A stretch of 45,487 nt of DNA from positions 1-45,487 of the forward strand of contig DASPTT010000012.1 of assembly GCA_035623275.1 (NCBI GenBank). The letters run 5' to 3'. Below, piece by piece: positions 42,101-45,487 of this stretch. Origin of the DNA: DASPTT01 sp035623275 (GTDB lineage: Bacteria; Actinomycetota; Acidimicrobiia; Acidimicrobiales; UBA8190). Made by a program: the position numbers and the translations under genes. Within the stretch, counting starts at the first letter, position 1. The number at the start of each line of letters is the position of its first letter. The notes under the pieces were generated by a model. The model did not search any database and was not told where the DNA came from. It saw nothing but the letters and a program-made list of their open reading frames with translations.

Positions 42101-43748
42101 GCTCCTCGCCACCCTGCCTCGCCGGCGCACCGCGGCCGGCCGCCACCCCGGTGCGGTGGTGGCCCGGCAGGTGGCGCGCACGGCGGCGCGCTCGGGGGTG
42201 CTGTGGGGCTACATCTTCGCCCTCTACGTGGTCACCCAGGCCTACGCGTACACCTCGGCCTACAAGACGACGGCGGCACGCGAGCAGCTGGCCCACGCCT
42301 TCGGCTCCAACATCGGCATCAACGCCCTGATCGGCCCGGCCCGATCCATCGACACGGTGGCCGGGTACACGTCGTGGCGCGCCCTGGGCATCCTGAGCCT
42401 CCTGGGCGCGGTGTGGGGCCTGCTCACCTCCACCCGACTCCTGCGCGGCGAGGAGGAGGCGGGGCGCACCGAGCTCCTGCTCGCCGGCCGGACGACGCGC
42501 CGCGGCGGTACGGCCCAGGGTCTCCTCGGGCTCGGGGCCGGGCTGGCAATCCTGTACGTCCTGACCGCGGCGGGCACCGTGCTCGTCGGCCGGTCGGCCT
42601 CGGTCCGCTTCGGCGTCGGCGCCTCCCTGTACTTCGCGCTGACACTGGTGGCCGGCGCGGCCATGTTCCTCGCCTTCGGCGCGCTCACCAGCCAGCTGGC
42701 CAACAACCGCCGACGCGCCGCCACCATGGCGGCGGCGGTCTTCGGGGTCGCCTACGCCCTTCGCATGGTGGCCGACTCCGACCCGAGCCTGCACTGGCTG
42801 GTATGGCTGAGCCCCCTCGGCTGGATCGAGGAGTCCCGGCCACTCGTGGGGTCCCACCCCATGGCCCTGGTGCCCGTCCTCGTGGTGGTCGTGGTGGCCA
42901 GCGGCGTCGCCGTCCACCTGTCCGGGGTCCGCGACATCAACGCGGCCACCCTGCCCGACCGCGACAGCGCCGAGGCCCGGCCCATGCTGCTCGGCGGGCC
43001 CGCACGTCTGGCCGTCCGGCTCATGCGCCCGGTGGCGCTCGGATGGCTCTTCGCCGTGGCGGCCATGGCGGTGCTCGTCGGCACCGTGGCCGAGTCGGCC
43101 GCCAAAGCCGTCGCCGGCTCGACCGCCCTGGAGCAGGCCCTCGGACGCCTCGGCGGGCACGGGTCGCTGGTCGTCCTCTATGTCGGCCTCACCTTCCTCT
43201 TCTCCGCCTTCCTGCTGTCGCTCATCGCCGCCGGGCAGGCGACCGCCATCCGCAACGAAGAGTCCACCGGCCGGGTCGAGAACCTGCTCGTCCGGCCCGT
43301 GAGCCGCATCACGTGGTTCGCCGGCCGCCTGGTGCTCTCCGCGCTCCTGCTCGTGGTGGCCGGCCTGGTCGCGGGCTTGGGCGTGTGGGCGGGCGCCGCC
43401 AGCCAGCACAGCGGCATCGACTTCGGCTCGCTGCTCGAGGCGGGGATCAACGTGGTGCCCCCCGCCGTCTTCCTCCTCGGCGTCGGCGCGCTCGCCGTGG
43501 GGGTCGTGCCCCGGTGGACCGCGGCCGTCGTCTACGGCTATCTGGCGTGGGCGTTCCTGGTGGAGTTCGTGGGCGCGGCCGTGCACACCAACCACTGGAT
43601 CCTCGACACGTCCGTCTTCTTCCACATGGTGCCCGCCCCCGCCACCAGCCCGGACTGGACCAGCGCGGCGACGATGGCCGGCATCGGCGTGCTCGGCGCG
43701 CTCGCCGGCGGGATCGCCCTGCACCGGCGCGACACGGTCGGCGCATGA
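42093..43748 (+). CDS. ABC exporter permease (tetronasin/polyketide exporter-like)
   Basis: A 551-residue membrane protein with about twelve hydrophobic segments in two similar halves, for example LWGYIFALYVVTQAYAYT near residue 40 and the second half from VALGWLFAVAAMAVLVG. Each half has an ABC-2-like coupling helix region with a glutamate cluster (RGEEEAGRTELLLAGRTTRR and NEESTGRVENLLVRPVSR). This two-fold layout matches the actinobacterial exporter permeases named for tetronasin resistance. ATG 42093 overlaps the ATPase stop; its own stop overlaps the regulator ATG. Cargo unknown. Confidence 0.87.
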   Translation: MTELLATLPRRRTAAGRHPGAVVARQVARTAARSGVLWGYIFALYVVTQAYAYTSAYKTTAAREQLAHAFGSNIGINALIGPARSIDTVAGYTSWRALGILSLLGAVWGLLTSTRLLRGEEEAGRTELLLAGRTTRRGGTAQGLLGLGAGLAILYVLTAAGTVLVGRSASVRFGVGASLYFALTLVAGAAMFLAFGALTSQLANNRRRAATMAAAVFGVAYALRMVADSDPSLHWLVWLSPLGWIEESRPLVGSHPMALVPVLVVVVVASGVAVHLSGVRDINAATLPDRDSAEARPMLLGGPARLAVRLMRPVALGWLFAVAAMAVLVGTVAESAAKAVAGSTALEQALGRLGGHGSLVVLYVGLTFLFSAFLLSLIAAGQATAIRNEESTGRVENLLVRPVSRITWFAGRLVLSALLLVVAGLVAGLGVWAGAASQHSGIDFGSLLEAGINVVPPAVFLLGVGALAVGVVPRWTAAVVYGYLAWAFLVEFVGAAVHTNHWILDTSVFFHMVPAPATSPDWTSAATMAGIGVLGALAGGIALHRRDTVGA

Positions 43749-44215
43749 CCCAGACCGCAGGGCTCGACGGCAGCGCAGGCACCGACGACTGGCGCACACG
43801 CTTCGTGGAGCAATTCGGCGGCGTGGGCGACGACATGGGCCTCTCCCGCTCGATGACCCGCCTCCTGGGGTGGCTGGTGGTGTGCGATCCCGCCCACCAG
43901 TCCGCGGGCCAGATCCAGGAGGCGCTGGGGCTGTCTGCCGGGTCGGTGAGCACGGGGATGGCCGCCTTGGTGCGCGCGGGGCTCGTCGATCGCCTCAGCC
44001 TGCGCGGCGACCGCCACACCTACTACCGCATCCGCGCCGGTGGCTGGCAGCTGCTGCTGGCCGCGCGCCTACGCGTCCTGAGCGAGATCCGCCACGTCGC
44101 CGACGACGCGCTGTCGCAGGCCCACGGCCACGGCGACGACCGCCTGCGCGAGCTGCGCGACTTCTACGCCTGGTGCGAGCGCGAATTCACCCGGCTCGTG
44201 GTCGAGCGTCGCTGA
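43745..44215 (+). CDS. GbsR/MarR family transcriptional regulator
   Basis: A 156-residue winged-helix protein. FVEQFGGVGDDMGLSRSMTRLLGWLVVCDPAHQSAGQIQEALGLSAGSVSTGMAALVRAGLV is the GbsR/MarR helix-turn-helix with the recognition helix around SAGSVSTGM. DRLSLRGDRHTYYRI is the wing. The rest is a helical dimerisation tail. The ATG overlaps the permease stop (ATGA), so it is the third gene of the exporter operon; such regulators usually repress their own exporter. The inverted repeat at 41112-41129 is the likely site. Confidence 0.88.
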   Translation: MTQTAGLDGSAGTDDWRTRFVEQFGGVGDDMGLSRSMTRLLGWLVVCDPAHQSAGQIQEALGLSAGSVSTGMAALVRAGLVDRLSLRGDRHTYYRIRAGGWQLLLAARLRVLSEIRHVADDALSQAHGHGDDRLRELRDFYAWCEREFTRLVVERR

Positions 44216-44225
44216 CGGCGGAGCC

Positions 44226-45487
44226 GTGACCGAGCCGCGCCTGGCGGAGACGCCGGTGGCCCCCGCTGCCGAGCCGGCCGCACCCCGCCCCGTCCCCCGT
44301 CCCTCCGGCGCGGGCGCTCGCCGGTGGCAGGCCATCGTCTTCGCCTCCCAGGAGGGGGGCCAGACCCGGCGGCGGGCGTCGGACGCGGTGCGGATCCTCG
44401 GGGCGACGCTGGTGTTCCTCGTCACCGTGGCCGCCCTCCGGCTCGGCCCGGTGGCCGAGGTCCGCCTCGCCCACCTGCTCGACTCCTCGCCGCTGGGCAT
44501 CAAGTGGGTCGTGACCTTCCTGTGGGTCGCCAGCGCGCTGGCGGTGATCGCGCTGGTGGTGGTGTGGGGTGCGTTCACGAAGCGCATCGCGCTGCTGCGC
44601 GACGTCGCCACCAGCGGCGTGCTCGCATGGCTGGTGTGCGTGGGTGCCGGCGCGCTGCTCGGGAGCACGGGCGGGCGGCCGGCGACGGCGGGGCTCGGGT
44701 CCATCGACCCGGGGTTCCCGAGCGTGCGCATCGCGGTGACCGTGGCCGTGTCGCTGGGCGCGCTCGCCTACCTGAGCCGCGGGTTGCGCCGGCTCACCGT
44801 CGGGCTGTTGGTGCTGGCGGTGGCCTCCGGGCTGGTGGCCGGCGCGGTCATGCCGCTCGACGCCCTGGCCAGCCTGGCCATCGCCTACGGGGCGGTCGCG
44901 GCGACGCGCCTTGCCTACGGGACACCGCTGGGCCTGCCCTCGGTGGCGGCCGTCGCCGATGCCCTGGCCGACCTCGGCATGGACAGCACCTCGATCGAGC
45001 CCGTCAGGCCGCAACTGTGGGGTGTGGCGCGCTACCGGGCGCACTGCCCGGGCGGGGGCGGCGACGTGGAGGTGTCGGTCTATGGACGTGACGCCTCCGA
45101 TGCCCAGGCGCTGGCCAAGGCGTGGCACTTCCTCGTCTATCGCGACTCGGGACCGACGCTGGTGCTCACCCGACTGCAGCAGGTGGAGCACGAGGCGTAC
45201 CTCACCATGCGCGCCGGCCAGGTCGGCGTGCGGGTCCCCGCGGTGCGCGCCACCGGCTACGGCGGCCCGAGCCACGACGCGCTGTTGGTCACCGACCCCC
45301 CGCCCGGTCGGACGATGGCCGAGCTCGATGCCGACACCGTGACCGACGACACGGTGGCGGGCGTGTTCGCCGCCCTCGACGCCCTGCGCGCCGCGCGCAT
45401 GGCCCACGGTGCCCTCAGCCCGGGCACCGTCGTGGTGGCTCCCGACGGCAGCGTGGCCCTGCGCGACTTTCGTTGCGCGTCGTCCGA
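44226..45487 (+). CDS. Large membrane protein with pseudokinase-like domain (partial, runs off right edge)
   Basis: An open frame starts at GTG 44226 and leaves the window after 420 codons. After a Pro/Ala-rich tail, residues about 50-240 hold some five to six transmembrane segments (GATLVFLVTVAALRLGP, WVVTFLWVASALAVIALVVV, VLAWLVCVGAGALLG and others). From about 270 a soluble kinase-like domain follows: LAKAWHFLVYRDSGPTLVLTRLQQVEHEAYL, then HGALSPGTVVV and LRDF. The catalytic-loop Asp is Gly (HGxL), so it looks like a pseudokinase. Actinobacterial proteins of this layout continue into a flippase-like or lysyl-PG-synthase-type membrane domain. GCGGAG lies close to the GTG. Confidence 0.65.
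   Translation, partial: MTEPRLAETPVAPAAEPAAPRPVPRPSGAGARRWQAIVFASQEGGQTRRRASDAVRILGATLVFLVTVAALRLGPVAEVRLAHLLDSSPLGIKWVVTFLWVASALAVIALVVVWGAFTKRIALLRDVATSGVLAWLVCVGAGALLGSTGGRPATAGLGSIDPGFPSVRIAVTVAVSLGALAYLSRGLRRLTVGLLVLAVASGLVAGAVMPLDALASLAIAYGAVAATRLAYGTPLGLPSVAAVADALADLGMDSTSIEPVRPQLWGVARYRAHCPGGGGDVEVSVYGRDASDAQALAKAWHFLVYRDSGPTLVLTRLQQVEHEAYLTMRAGQVGVRVPAVRATGYGGPSHDALLVTDPPPGRTMAELDADTVTDDTVAGVFAALDALRAARMAHGALSPGTVVVAPDGSVALRDFRCASS

Overview
The window is chromosomal DNA of a high-G+C actinobacterium. It carries coenzyme F420 genes (cofD, cofE), a mycobacterial-type rml/wbbL/manB block, an acyl-CoA carboxylase alpha chain beside birA, B12-dependent metabolism and many genes that look leaderless. 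I favour Acidimicrobiia over Mycobacteriales or Streptomyces (moderate confidence). The supports are a membrane-protein family I associate with that class and gene order that only partly matches mycobacteria. I see no rRNA, tRNA, CRISPR array, insertion sequence, integrase or phage gene. The region is dense core and accessory metabolism with very short intergenic gaps. Both edges cut genes: a GT4 glycosyltransferase on the left (minus) and a large membrane/pseudokinase protein on the right (plus).

Layout. 1-7.7 kb: GT4 fragment, cofD-cofE (F420 side chain), then a minus-strand envelope-sugar operon rmlB-rmlD-wbbL-(membrane protein)-manB-epimerase. 7.7-12 kb: birA divergent from an acyl-CoA carboxylase alpha chain, then an M20 peptidase and a VOC protein. 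12-22.8 kb: methylmalonyl-CoA mutase catalytic subunit, rhodanese-ThiF protein, nitroreductase, an ACT-domain reading frame, pepA, the cobalamin adenosyltransferase and cobalamin-dependent metH; three of these handle B12. 22.8-29.4 kb: a minus-strand lipoate/2-oxoacid dehydrogenase operon lpdA-sucB-lipB::lipA-M24 peptidase-SDR, in which lipB and lipA are one continuous reading frame. 29.4-34 kb: DUF2203, two SDRs, rnhA, a hydrolase, and a secreted LysM/lytic transglycosylase. 34-41 kb: an F420-type luciferase-family oxidoreductase, tag, a deletion scar with two gene remnants, cytochrome P450, patatin, a SnoaL-like protein, and a MerR regulator divergent from an AurF-type diiron oxygenase. 41-45.5 kb: a three-gene ABC exporter operon with a GbsR/MarR regulator, then the truncated right-edge gene.

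Regulation. At fourteen starts a hexamer TANNNT lies 6-8 bases before the ATG/GTG with no Shine-Dalgarno, the arrangement expected of leaderless transcripts. I used this to choose several starts. Genes with clear Shine-Dalgarno sites (the carboxylase alpha chain, the ThiF gene, lpdA, the AurF gene, the ABC ATPase) contrast with these. Two regulators sit beside plausible operators: a palindrome in the 17-base spacer of the AurF promoter (MerR) and an inverted repeat over the -10 of the ABC operon (GbsR/MarR).

Most unusual points: the LipB-LipA fusion with both active sites intact, the MerR/AurF divergon, a leaderless 15-codon micro-ORF coupled to an SDR gene, the scar at 35.4-36.1 kb, and the in-frame joining of a conserved hypothetical to an ACT protein with an internal leaderless promoter. 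All functional assignments are from sequence reading alone.
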